From contig DCCS01000002.1 of assembly GCA_002316015.1 (NCBI GenBank), positions 1-6,882 of the forward strand: 6,882 bases of DNA, written 5' to 3'. This DNA is from Prevotellaceae bacterium UBA1075. Lineage in GTDB: Bacteria; Bacteroidota; Bacteroidia; Bacteroidales; Bacteroidaceae. Position numbers and translations under genes: made by a program. Shown one piece after another: positions 1 through 6,140 of this stretch. The stretch's first letter is position 1. Each line of letters opens with the position of its first letter. The notes beneath the pieces were generated by a model that saw only the letters and a program-made list of their open reading frames with translations, was not told where the DNA came from and made no database searches.

Positions 1-413
1 ATGAGTGAGGCGAGTCGCTTTCCGTCTACGCGGTCGACGTCGCCCACGAATCCGTAGTCCACGCCGTTGCGCAGCGGACGTCGGTGGGAGCGAATCACGT
101 CGATGTCGGCACCTGTGAGTCCGAGTGCATTCACACCATGAGCTTGGAGCTGGGCGACGAGGTTTTTATTGACCAGTCCGCCGTAGACCATTGTTACGAC
201 GCGGAGCATCGAGTCGTCGGTGATGCGTCGGCCGTCGACCATGTGGGTCTCGATGCCGAGCTGGGCTGCCACGTCGGTAGCGGTGCGTCCGCCTCCGTGT
301 ACTAATACCTTTTCGCCTTCGAGAGCAGAGAAGTCCTGCAGCAGGCGATTGAGCGATTCGGGCGTCTCAACGATCTTGCCGCCCACTTTTACGATAGTGA
401 TGTTACGTTTCAT
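1..413 (-). CDS. argB: Acetylglutamate kinase (ArgB), N-terminal part
   Basis: This enzyme phosphorylates the side-chain carboxylate of an N-acylated glutamate with ATP, the second step of arginine (ornithine) synthesis in the cytoplasm. Translation from the ATG at 413 gives 137 codons that run off the left edge, about half of the usual 250-300 residues. Visible amino-acid-kinase marks are K9-V-G11-G12 near the N-terminus, the HGGG nucleotide loop at residues 39-42, the GRRITD substrate loop at 61-66, a VTMVYGGLVNKN stretch at about 73-84, and GLTGAD at 98-103. DYGFVGDV lies at 119-126. Bacteroides fragilis is known to use N-succinyl instead of N-acetyl intermediates in this pathway, so the real acyl group cannot be settled from the sequence. 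The gene is G+C-rich (37 of the first 60 bases are G or C). It is transcribed divergently from the DUF1016 gene. Confidence 0.95.
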   Translation of the reverse strand, partial: MKRNITIVKVGGKIVETPESLNRLLQDFSALEGEKVLVHGGGRTATDVAAQLGIETHMVDGRRITDDSMLRVVTMVYGGLVNKNLVAQLQAHGVNALGLTGADIDVIRSHRRPLRNGVDYGFVGDVDRVDGKRLASL

Positions 414-417
414 GTTG

Positions 418-450
418 CAAAGATAACTTATATTTTTCTTACCCAATCAC
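418..450 (-). promoter_or_regulatory. Probable argB promoter with very short leader
   Basis: On the minus strand TATCTTTG (425 down to 418) matches the Bacteroidetes -7 consensus TAnnTTTG. An ATTG (447-444) lies 18 bases upstream as a partial -33 TTTG element. The box ends only four bases before the argB ATG. With the usual 5-8 base distance from box to transcription start, the mRNA would begin at or very near the start codon. No Shine-Dalgarno site is seen, which is normal for this phylum. Confidence 0.55.
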
Positions 451-546
451 AATCTCAGCCTTTTTCCCAAATAGGGGGGAGAGTTGTCGGTGTCGGAGGC
501 CTATTTAGTGTAGAGAAAGTGTCTCTGAAATAGTATGAATTGAAAA

Positions 547-582
547 TCTTGGGAATTTTGTCTTGAAAGTCTTGGGATTTTG
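547..582 (+). repeat. Two direct repeats over the DUF1016 gene promoter
   Basis: TCTTGGGAATTTTG (547-560) and TCTTGGGATTTTG (570-582) are nearly identical and start 23 bases apart, about two helical turns. The first covers the proposed -33 element and the second abuts the -7 box. Direct repeats in this position could be an operator for a dimeric regulator, but the same TTTTG words also resemble promoter elements, so the repetition may be by chance. Confidence 0.4.
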
Positions 583-590
583 TAATTTTG
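557..590 (+). promoter_or_regulatory. Probable promoter of the DUF1016 gene
   Basis: TAATTTTG at 583-590 matches the Bacteroidetes -7 consensus TAnnTTTG. TTTG at 557-560 is a -33 candidate with a 22-base spacer, slightly longer than the usual 19-21. The predicted transcription start is around 595-598, giving a leader of about 50 bases before the ATG at 647. Confidence 0.5.
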
Positions 591-595
591 CGAGA

Positions 596-640
596 ATGAA
601 AGGTTATATGGAAACCGCTCTAAATAAAGACGAATTGTAA
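596..640 (+). other. Possible 14-codon upstream mini-ORF
   Basis: An ATG at 596 opens a reading frame for MKGYMETALNKDEL that ends with TAA at 638-640, six bases before the DUF1016 start codon and in the same frame. If the -7 box at 583-590 is real, this ATG would sit at the very 5' end of the mRNA. It could be a leader peptide, a relic of a longer N-terminus cut off by a stop codon, or chance. The downstream protein looks complete without it, so the relic idea is weak. Confidence 0.2.
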
Positions 641-646
641 TTACGA

Positions 647-1669
647 ATGAAAGAATTGATAAATGCAAATGATGATTCCTATCAGAATTTGATAGACAAC
701 ATAGCTACATTGTGGGGTGAGGCAAGAGCCAAAGCTATAACGGCGGTCAATACAGAATTGCTTGATGCCAACTGGCAAACGGGCAAATATATTGTAGAAT
801 ATGAGCAAGGAGGCAAACAAAGAGCTGCGTATGGCAAGCGTTTACTCGTAAACCTTGCTAAAGACTTGACGGCAAGAAATGGTAAAGGCTTCAATCGCAC
901 CAATCTTACCTATATGCGTAAGTTATATTTAGCTTTTCCAAAATGTGGGACGCTGTCCCACAAATTGACATGGAGTCATTACTATGAACTGCTGAAGTGT
1001 GATAATACATTGGAAATGCAGTTCTATTACAAAGAGTGCATTAAAGAAAGTTGGAAAGTTAGGGAATTAAAAAGACAAATGAAGAGTTGTCTATTTCAAA
1101 GGCTTGCACTAAGTACAGATAAAGCTGGCGTGCTGGCCTTAGCTAACGAAGGGCATCTGGTGCAAACTCCACAAGATATAATCAGAGATCCCTTTATACT
1201 TGAATTTGCTGGTCTCCCCAAACAGAAGCGTTATAAAGAAAGCGATTTGGAAAAGGCTTTGAAAGACCATATGGAGCAATTCCTCTTGGAGATGGGGCGT
1301 GGCTTTGCTTTTGTAGGCAGACAGTATGCTATGCAGATAGGTAGTCGACAGTTTAAAGTAGACTTGGTGTTTTATCATTGTATATTGAAATGCTTTGTGT
1401 TGATAGACCTCAAGCGTGCAGAGATAAAACATGCCGACGTCGGTCAGATGAATCTTTACCTAAGCTATTTCAAAACGGAGGTGAATCAGCCAGATGATAA
1501 TCCACCTATTGGCATAGTTTTAGGGGCAAGGAAAGACGAACTTCTGATGGAATATGCCTTAGAGGGAATTACTAACCAACTTTTTGTGGCACGCTATCAA
1601 CTCTATCTACCCAAACGAGAAGAACTGCAAGCACAACTTGACAAATTGTTGGATGAAACAGCAGACTGA
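647..1669 (+). CDS. DUF1016 (YhcG-type) PD-(D/E)xK nuclease-like protein
   Basis: The 340-aa protein has the two-part layout and normal length of the DUF1016/YhcG family. The N-terminal helical DUF1016_N region (about 10-150) includes VNTELLDANWQTGKYIVEYE (34-53), YGKRLLVNLAKDL and WSHYYELL (109-116). DPFILEF at 181-187 leads into the C-terminal PD-(D/E)xK domain, about 200-330. Likely catalytic residues are E215 in the LLEMG helix, D239 in VDLVFYH, and the D254-L-K256 pair in VLIDLK; GQMNLYLSYF (266-275) follows. Members are predicted nucleases, often found beside restriction or other accessory genes, but their substrate is poorly established. No methylase, antitoxin or helicase partner is visible, so this copy is an orphan within the window. 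Its codons are clearly AT-richer (21 G/C in the 60 bases 661-720) than argB, which suggests acquisition by transfer. The ATG at 647 gives a normal N-terminus. Confidence 0.9.
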   Translation: MKELINANDDSYQNLIDNIATLWGEARAKAITAVNTELLDANWQTGKYIVEYEQGGKQRAAYGKRLLVNLAKDLTARNGKGFNRTNLTYMRKLYLAFPKCGTLSHKLTWSHYYELLKCDNTLEMQFYYKECIKESWKVRELKRQMKSCLFQRLALSTDKAGVLALANEGHLVQTPQDIIRDPFILEFAGLPKQKRYKESDLEKALKDHMEQFLLEMGRGFAFVGRQYAMQIGSRQFKVDLVFYHCILKCFVLIDLKRAEIKHADVGQMNLYLSYFKTEVNQPDDNPPIGIVLGARKDELLMEYALEGITNQLFVARYQLYLPKREELQAQLDKLLDETAD

Positions 1670-1697
1670 TCAGAAACTTCAGTTTCTTACAATAGCC

Positions 1698-1741
1698 AAA
1701 AAGGGCTATCCCTTCTCATAAAGTAGAGAGGGGGTAGCCCT
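1698..1741 (-). terminator. Hairpin terminator between convergent genes
   Basis: AGGGCTATCCCTTCTC (1702-1717) pairs with GAGAGGGGGTAGCCCT (1726-1741) as a 16-bp stem with two G-U pairs and an 8-base loop. Read on the minus strand, the stem is followed at once by TTTTT (complement of 1698-1702), the form of an intrinsic terminator for the operon that ends at 1777. On the plus strand it is followed by an AT-rich run without a clean T tract. It may therefore also stop the DUF1016 transcript, but less clearly. Confidence 0.8.
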
Positions 1742-1776
1742 ATATATAAATATATTTGTCAGTGCGAAGAGTGGCG

Positions 1777-1959
1777 TTAGTCTTCCGCGCTCCACTCGAA
1801 GCGGTTGCTCTGGAAGGAACCGTCGTATTCTTCGTCAGACGGTTTGATCTGCACGTTGTCGCTGCCGTCCGTGCTCAATTCACCAGAGAGAGATAGGATG
1901 GCATCCTCGGTCATCAAGTTGATGACGATCGACTGGGGAGCTATATAATTGCGTTTCAT
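1777..1959 (-). CDS. Short acidic MKRxYxxP-type protein, function unknown
   Basis: The 60-residue protein starts MKRNYIAPQSIVINL, then has a small hydrophobic/serine segment (AILSLSGELS) and an acidic, glycine/serine-rich tail ending in FEWSAED. The start pattern MK[KR]xYxxPxxxVxxL with an acidic, tryptophan-containing end is one I recognise from many short unannotated Bacteroidales and Prevotella proteins found next to genes for secreted proteins; their function is unknown to me. There is no signal peptide, membrane segment or cysteine. It lies 40 bases after the 576-aa gene and just before the terminator, so it is probably the last gene of the operon. A role as a peptide precursor or as a small partner of the secreted proteins is conceivable, but nothing here shows it. 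Confidence 0.7.
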   Translation of the reverse strand: MKRNYIAPQSIVINLMTEDAILSLSGELSTDGSDNVQIKPSDEEYDGSFQSNRFEWSAED

Positions 1960-1999
1960 GTGTGTTGTAAGTCTTTAGAATAATTGATGTGTGAATGTT

Positions 2000-3730
2000 T
2001 TACTTCACGACGAACTTCTTGCCGCCCTTGATGTATACGCCCTTTTGGAGGTGGCTTACGCGTACGCCTTGAAGATTGTAGATAGGAGCGTCTTCGGCAG
2101 CGCCGTCCTTATTGAGTTCGGCAGAGGTGATGCCTGTGGTCTGACCATCGAAGCTGATGAGCATACCGTTGGCAAGGACATTGTCGGCAATGAAGTAGGC
2201 ACGGCAGGGACCGAGAGTAGCGTTAGTGCCACCGCTCATGATTCTCTGTACGCCGTCTTGATCTGCCACGCCATAGTAGCCATTCATGGGGAAGTCATGC
2301 TTGTAGTTGCCAATCATTGTGATGCCACCAGAGGTAATGGTGTTCAATGTTTCAGAGCTAACCACGTCGCCTGTGTAGACGAAGGGATTATCGCTTGTGA
2401 AGGGTTTCTCTTCAGCGAAGTAGATGAGGTAAGGTGTGTTCTCAAGCATATCGCCATCAAAGCTTGTGAAGTTGAGCATGCCATCAGAGCAATTCTGCAT
2501 CATCTGTACCTTAGTAGCTCCGAGAGCTTCTGCCGTGGTGCTGAAGGGGAGGCAGATGGTGTTCCATCCCTTCTTGAAGGTGCGGGTGAGGATGACTTTT
2601 GCGTTGTTGTCTTCAGTGGTTACGACGCTCTGATCATCTGAGATGGTGATGGGCTTCTTAAACTGTACCTTATAGATGGTGTAGTTCTGAGCGTTTTCAG
2701 AGATGTCGTTGGCTTCTACCTTGATGGTGAGGATGGCGGTGTTGGGGGCGTAGGTCTGTTCGGTGATGTTGGCGCCTTGTCCTCTCTTTTCGAATGCTAC
2801 CTGGCTTGCGTCGTAGAAGAGGTTTGATGCATCGATATTTACTACATTATTCACTGCATCGCTAGCTTTGGCGAGGAGGTCGGTTGTGCCGTAGGTGAGG
2901 GTTTTGAGGTCGTTATAGTAGACCATGGCAATGTCGTCTACGTAGAGACGGTCGCCAGCTGAACCTCCACCGGGAGTCTTGTTGGTCGTAAATGATACCA
3001 AGATGTAGGCAGGAACGTTGCCTTCAGTGCCTACGGAGTAGTCGAAATCAATTTCGAGTTTCTGCCAATTGTTGTAGTTGGTAATGGCATCATTCTTGGC
3101 TGCTGCTACCTTTACTGCTTTGTAATTATCAGCCTCTTCGGGGTCTTGGTAGCGAGCATTCGTGTGGATTACTGCATTTACGCTAGCACAATCTCCTTCA
3201 TTTATATTCTTCGGGCAGAAATTCACCCATACAGTGAATTTGTCGGGCTTTCCCGTGAATGTTTGAGCGAAGCTGCGGTTGTTGGGGTATGTTACTTTGT
3301 TCTTTTCTTCAGAAGATATGTCAAAGGTTGGGTCTGATTCATTGTAATTACTAGCTGCGTCCTCAGCACTAATACTTTTATTATAAATACGCCCAGTTGT
3401 CATTACACCATTGGCGGTAACTCCTGCCACAGAGTTAGATGTGATACATACGCAATGCTTGCTCCCTGTCGTGTTGTTCTCCGTGCGAACATCCGTAGAG
3501 GTTGTAAGTTTGTCCCCTGTTCTTGCTAGGCTCTCAAAGGTACTACTCATCAAGGTGGCATAGCCGTGCCAATAGGAAGGCTCTTTATAAGTAGTAGTGC
3601 TAAACGTTCCTTTCTTTTTATATGCCTCTACAAAGTCCGACTCAAAGTCCGAGTTAGGCAGCTGGTACTGCGCCAAGGCAGGAATAGAACCCGCTGCGAG
3701 GAGTGCGAACGCAAGTAATTGTCGTTTCAT
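2000..3730 (-). CDS. Secreted PCMD-like multidomain protein
   Basis: The 576-aa protein is probably exported. Residues 1-20 form a signal peptide with cleavage after ALA (ALA|QYQ) and no lipobox cysteine. Residues about 22-272 resemble the PCMD (putative carbohydrate metabolism) family: LPNSDFE near the start, FTGKPDKFTVWVNF at 158-171, and the closing strand DRLYVDDIAMVYY at 260-272. Residues about 275-358 look like a small beta-sandwich ending ILTIKVEANDI...YTIYKVQF. Residues about 376-534 contain RTFKKGWNTICLPFS, TPYLIYF, IGNY, CRAYF and FDGQTTGI, an arrangement frequent in Prevotella secreted proteins. The end, IYNLQGVRVS...KGVYIKGGKKFVVK, resembles a short type IX secretion-type sorting tail. 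It is the second gene of the operon; its ligand is unknown. No enzyme active site is recognised. Confidence 0.8.
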   Translation of the reverse strand: MKRQLLAFALLAAGSIPALAQYQLPNSDFESDFVEAYKKKGTFSTTTYKEPSYWHGYATLMSSTFESLARTGDKLTTSTDVRTENNTTGSKHCVCITSNSVAGVTANGVMTTGRIYNKSISAEDAASNYNESDPTFDISSEEKNKVTYPNNRSFAQTFTGKPDKFTVWVNFCPKNINEGDCASVNAVIHTNARYQDPEEADNYKAVKVAAAKNDAITNYNNWQKLEIDFDYSVGTEGNVPAYILVSFTTNKTPGGGSAGDRLYVDDIAMVYYNDLKTLTYGTTDLLAKASDAVNNVVNIDASNLFYDASQVAFEKRGQGANITEQTYAPNTAILTIKVEANDISENAQNYTIYKVQFKKPITISDDQSVVTTEDNNAKVILTRTFKKGWNTICLPFSTTAEALGATKVQMMQNCSDGMLNFTSFDGDMLENTPYLIYFAEEKPFTSDNPFVYTGDVVSSETLNTITSGGITMIGNYKHDFPMNGYYGVADQDGVQRIMSGGTNATLGPCRAYFIADNVLANGMLISFDGQTTGITSAELNKDGAAEDAPIYNLQGVRVSHLQKGVYIKGGKKFVVK

Positions 3731-3747
3731 GCTTTTTATTTGTTATA

Positions 3748-3785
3748 GTAAGAGCCACCCCACTAACGATAAGAGTGGCTCTTAC
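3748..3785 (-). repeat. Perfect inverted repeat between operon genes
   Basis: GTAAGAGCCAC (3748-3758) and GTGGCTCTTAC (3775-3785) form an 11-bp perfect stem around a 16-base loop. It lies 23 bases after the calycin-like gene and 17 bases before the next start codon. No T-run follows on either strand, so it is not a standard terminator. Within it CCACT (3760-3764) and AGTGG (3774-3778) could form a competing smaller hairpin. It may set the ratio of the two secreted proteins through partial termination or mRNA stability (inference). Confidence 0.65.
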
Positions 3786-3808
3786 AGATATGTGACAATA
3801 TTAAAAGT

Positions 3809-5518
3809 TTACTTGATTACTTTCTTACCGCCGATGATGTTTACGCCCTTTACGGGAGCAGCAGCGCGGCGACCATCGAGCGTGTAGATGCTCTGCTTAG
3901 TTGCGGGAGCGGTCTCAGCCTTGACATCGTTGATAGCTTCAGGAATGAGAGCGAACTGGATGGTGTAAGTAGTTACGGCTTCGGGATTGAAACGGAAGTC
4001 TTGAGCTTCTACGCGGATGGTGAGCAAGCCAGTCTCTTCGTTGTAGCTCTTCACGATGGTTGCGCCTTCGCCCACCTTGGTGAGTTGAAGTTCATCAGCG
4101 TGGTAGGGTGAAGTGAGCGTAGCAGAGTTGTCGTCAGAGAATGTTACGGCTTTGCCTTCGTAAGTGACGTCCTTGATGTCGTGGTAGTAGAGGAGTTTCA
4201 CGTTGTTGATGGTGAGATCGTTTTCAAGACCAATCTTTGTACGGTCGCCGAAGTAGTCGTTGGCAGCGAAGATGATGTTGAGCGAGTCGGGCTGAACGTC
4301 AGTGCCAGCGAATTCGCCATAGTTGAGGTCTACGGTCATGGTCTTGAAAGTCTCCTGATCGCCTTCGATGCTCTTCACTACGGAAGCAATGCAAGCAGCG
4401 TCGTCGCTTTTGGTCACCTTGCCACCCACGGTGGTCTTCAAGCCGAGGATGTTGCGGTCACGGCCATACATGGTTACGGCTGTGGTGGCACCAAGGTTAG
4501 TGTTGCCAGGCACTTCTTCCTGCTTGTACTGGCCCTTCCAGAGGTAAGCTACTACTGTGGCAGGCTCTGTGGGGATGCTGCTTCCATGACTGCGCTGATA
4601 GTCGAACTGGATAGCGTCGGGCTTACCCTTGAATGCAATACCGCCGAATGCGCCACCATCAGAAGTAGTCTCAAGCTTCATGGCATTGGCTGTAGCCCAA
4701 CTTGTGCCGAGGGTCATGTAGCCCGGTACTACCTGAGTGGTCATCATGGGATTGGCTGTGTTACAAAGGAAAGCAGCGTATTGGGGATCGTCTTCATTAT
4801 CATTGGTCATGGTGGGACCACCTACTACGGTTGCACCCAGGCCCTTGATACCCGTCACTTGGGCGATGCACCAGCCCTTAGGAGTATAGTAGTCTTCGAG
4901 CTCGAAGGTTGAAGCATTCCAGAAGTTGTCGCTCTCATCGAGTGCAGAGAGGTCGAAATAGCCGTTTACGCTATCCCATGGCTTGCTATATTCCCATTTT
5001 GCGGCAGATGTGAAGTCGCCATTCTCGAGTGCAAGGTCGTTAGCTACCTTGCCCTTGAAGAGCACGTAGATAGGAGTGTTGCGTGAAGTCTGAACCCACT
5101 GTACGGGGATGTAGGCCACGATGCTGTCGCCCTTGATGTAGCTCTTCTGCTCGTTGAGGTGAGCGTCGGCTACGATTTCGCTAGGTGTGCCAGCGAGGAA
5201 GTTGAAGCGAACGTCGGGGTTCTCGCCGAAGGTGTAGATGCCATCTTCCTGTGTCACGCTGATACCTGGCAAGAATATATCGCCGAGGGATGTACCCGCA
5301 AAGGCGAAATTGGGCAGAGAGAAGTCCACCTTGCCTGCCTCTGACGAAGCAGAAACGAAGACCTTGGCGTCCATCTTGTTGTCCTCATCATAATTTTCAG
5401 TGAAGAGGTTGATGTAGAGGTCGCCGCTGTACTTGTTGACCACGGGGGTCACGTCGGTCTGGGCAAAAGCCGTGAAGCTACTTGCCACAGCTACGCATGT
5501 GAGTAAAAATTTGTTCAT
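3809..5518 (-). CDS. Secreted calycin-like and PCMD domain protein
   Basis: The 569-aa protein has a signal peptide at 1-19 (cleavage AFA|QTD, no lipobox). Residues about 25-157 match the Bacteroidales calycin-like beta-barrel pattern: NKYSGDLYINL, VDFSLPNFAF, LGDIFLPGISV, GDSIVAYIPV and a final IYVLFKG. Residues about 165-446 resemble PCMD: ENGDFT at 165-170, KGWC at 214-217, GGIAFKGKPDAIQFDYQRS at 292-310, SLNIIFAANDYFGD at 412-425, and TINNVKLLYYHD at 436-447. A small beta-sandwich follows (about 450-524, LLTIRVEAQDF...TYTIQF), then the C-terminal tail IYTLDGRR...KGVNIIGGKKVIK. It is probably anchored or released outside the outer membrane, perhaps binding a glycan or lipid, but no ligand can be read from the sequence. 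It is the first gene of a three-gene operon. No convincing TAnnTTTG promoter is seen in the short gap to the repeat region. Confidence 0.82.
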   Translation of the reverse strand: MNKFLLTCVAVASSFTAFAQTDVTPVVNKYSGDLYINLFTENYDEDNKMDAKVFVSASSEAGKVDFSLPNFAFAGTSLGDIFLPGISVTQEDGIYTFGENPDVRFNFLAGTPSEIVADAHLNEQKSYIKGDSIVAYIPVQWVQTSRNTPIYVLFKGKVANDLALENGDFTSAAKWEYSKPWDSVNGYFDLSALDESDNFWNASTFELEDYYTPKGWCIAQVTGIKGLGATVVGGPTMTNDNEDDPQYAAFLCNTANPMMTTQVVPGYMTLGTSWATANAMKLETTSDGGAFGGIAFKGKPDAIQFDYQRSHGSSIPTEPATVVAYLWKGQYKQEEVPGNTNLGATTAVTMYGRDRNILGLKTTVGGKVTKSDDAACIASVVKSIEGDQETFKTMTVDLNYGEFAGTDVQPDSLNIIFAANDYFGDRTKIGLENDLTINNVKLLYYHDIKDVTYEGKAVTFSDDNSATLTSPYHADELQLTKVGEGATIVKSYNEETGLLTIRVEAQDFRFNPEAVTTYTIQFALIPEAINDVKAETAPATKQSIYTLDGRRAAAPVKGVNIIGGKKVIK

Positions 5519-5557
5519 ATCGTTGATGTTTGTGTCTTATGGTTGTAAAATGCTTTT
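5519..5557 (-). promoter_or_regulatory. Leader of the secreted-protein operon, no promoter seen
   Basis: These 39 bases separate the first operon gene from REP copy A. On the minus strand they are A-rich, with neither a TTTG nor a TAnnTTTG box. Searching on through copy A and the repeat consensus on the minus strand by eye also gives no match. The operon promoter is therefore non-consensus, lies inside the repeats, or has been displaced by them. Confidence 0.3.
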
Positions 5558-5653
5558 TTTACTTTTGCCCTTTCAGGGCGACTATTCAGTGCCATCGGTG
5601 AACCCAGGGCGTTGCCCTGGGCTATGTAGGGCATTGGGCTTTCAGCCCGTCTT
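5558..5653 (+). repeat. REP-like element copy A (three hairpins)
   Basis: The 96-bp element has hairpin 1 GCCCTTTCAGGGC (5567-5579), hairpin 2 CCCAGGGC-GTT-GCCCTGGG (5603-5621) and hairpin 3 GGGCTTTCAGCCC (5636-5648). It matches copy C at 91 of 96 positions, and all five differences lie in the linker between hairpins 1 and 2. Its right end is also the start of the first unit of the tandem array. It begins with TACTTTTG (5560-5567), a match to the Bacteroidetes -7 promoter box pointing into the array. Confidence 0.88.
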
Positions 5654-6125
5654 TTGTTAGGGCCTGTGTATTTATCTGTCCGGAACGTGATTCGTCGGGC
5701 TTTCAGCCCGTCTTTTGTTAGGGTTTGTGTATTTATTTGTCCAGAATGGGATTCGTCGGCCTTTCAGTCTTCTCCTTTTGTTAGGGCTTGTGTATTTATC
5801 TGTCCGGAACGTGATTCGTCGGGCTTTCAGCCCGTCTTTTGTTAGGGGTTGTGTATTTATTTGTCCAGAATGGGATTCGTCGGCCTTTCAGCCCGTCTTT
5901 TGTTAGGACTTGTGTATTTATCTGTCCGGAATGGGATTCGTCGGGCTTTCAGCCCGTCTTTTGTTAGGGCTTGTGTATTTATCTGTCCAGAATGGGATTC
6001 GTCGGCCTTTCAGTCTTCTCCTTTTGTTAGGGTTTGTGTATTTATTTGTCCGGAATGGGATTCGTCGGGCTTTCAGCCCGTCTTTTGTTAGGACTTGTGT
6101 ATTTATCTGTCCGGAATGGGATTCG
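5636..6125 (+). repeat. Tandem array of eight 61/63-bp REP-derived units
   Basis: Units start at 5636, 5697, 5758, 5821, 5882, 5943, 6004 and 6067, with lengths 61, 61, 63, 61, 61, 61, 63 and about 59 (last one cut off). Each begins with GGGCTTTCAGCCC or a changed form, then GTCTTTTGTTAGG, a GTGTATTTAT[CT]TGTCC block, GGAATGGGATTCGTC or a variant, and straight into the next. Units 3 and 7 carry GGCC...TCTTCTCC in place of the hairpin arm, and unit 5 has one mismatch in the stem. GAAT-GGG-ATTC makes a second small inverted repeat in most units. There are no unique spacers, so this is not a CRISPR array. The hairpin plus GTCTTTT could act as a weak plus-strand terminator. Overlapping ORFs across it in several frames are artefacts of the repetition. 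Confidence 0.95.
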
Positions 6126-6140
6126 CTATATACGTTATCG

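Noticed and set aside
84..426. Plus-strand ORFs opposite argB
   Set aside because: They are shadows of the G+C-rich argB reading frame on the other strand.
1369..1420. D-x-K instead of E-x-K in the DUF1016 nuclease core as a sign of inactivation
   Set aside because: The PD-(D/E)xK motif allows either acid, and the other core residues (E215, D239, K256) are present.
1672..1687. Small inverted repeat AGAAACT-TC-AGTTTCT just after the DUF1016 stop codon
   Set aside because: Seven AT-rich base pairs with a two-base loop are too weak to call; the strong stem at 1702-1741 explains termination better.
1991..2641. Plus-strand ORF of 216 aa opposite the PCMD-like gene, and a similar one at 4181-4912
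   Set aside because: Both lie antisense to well-supported secreted proteins with signal peptides and family motifs; their translations show no recognisable fold or export signal.
5636..6125. CRISPR array
   Set aside because: The whole 61-bp period is repeated with no unique spacers, and no cas gene is present.
6121..6140. Shared ATTCG...CGTTATC words left of REP B (6121-6139) and left of REP C (6696-6705) as possible insertion-site marks
   Set aside because: The matches are short and differently spaced, and Y1 transposases do not create target duplications, so chance is likely.
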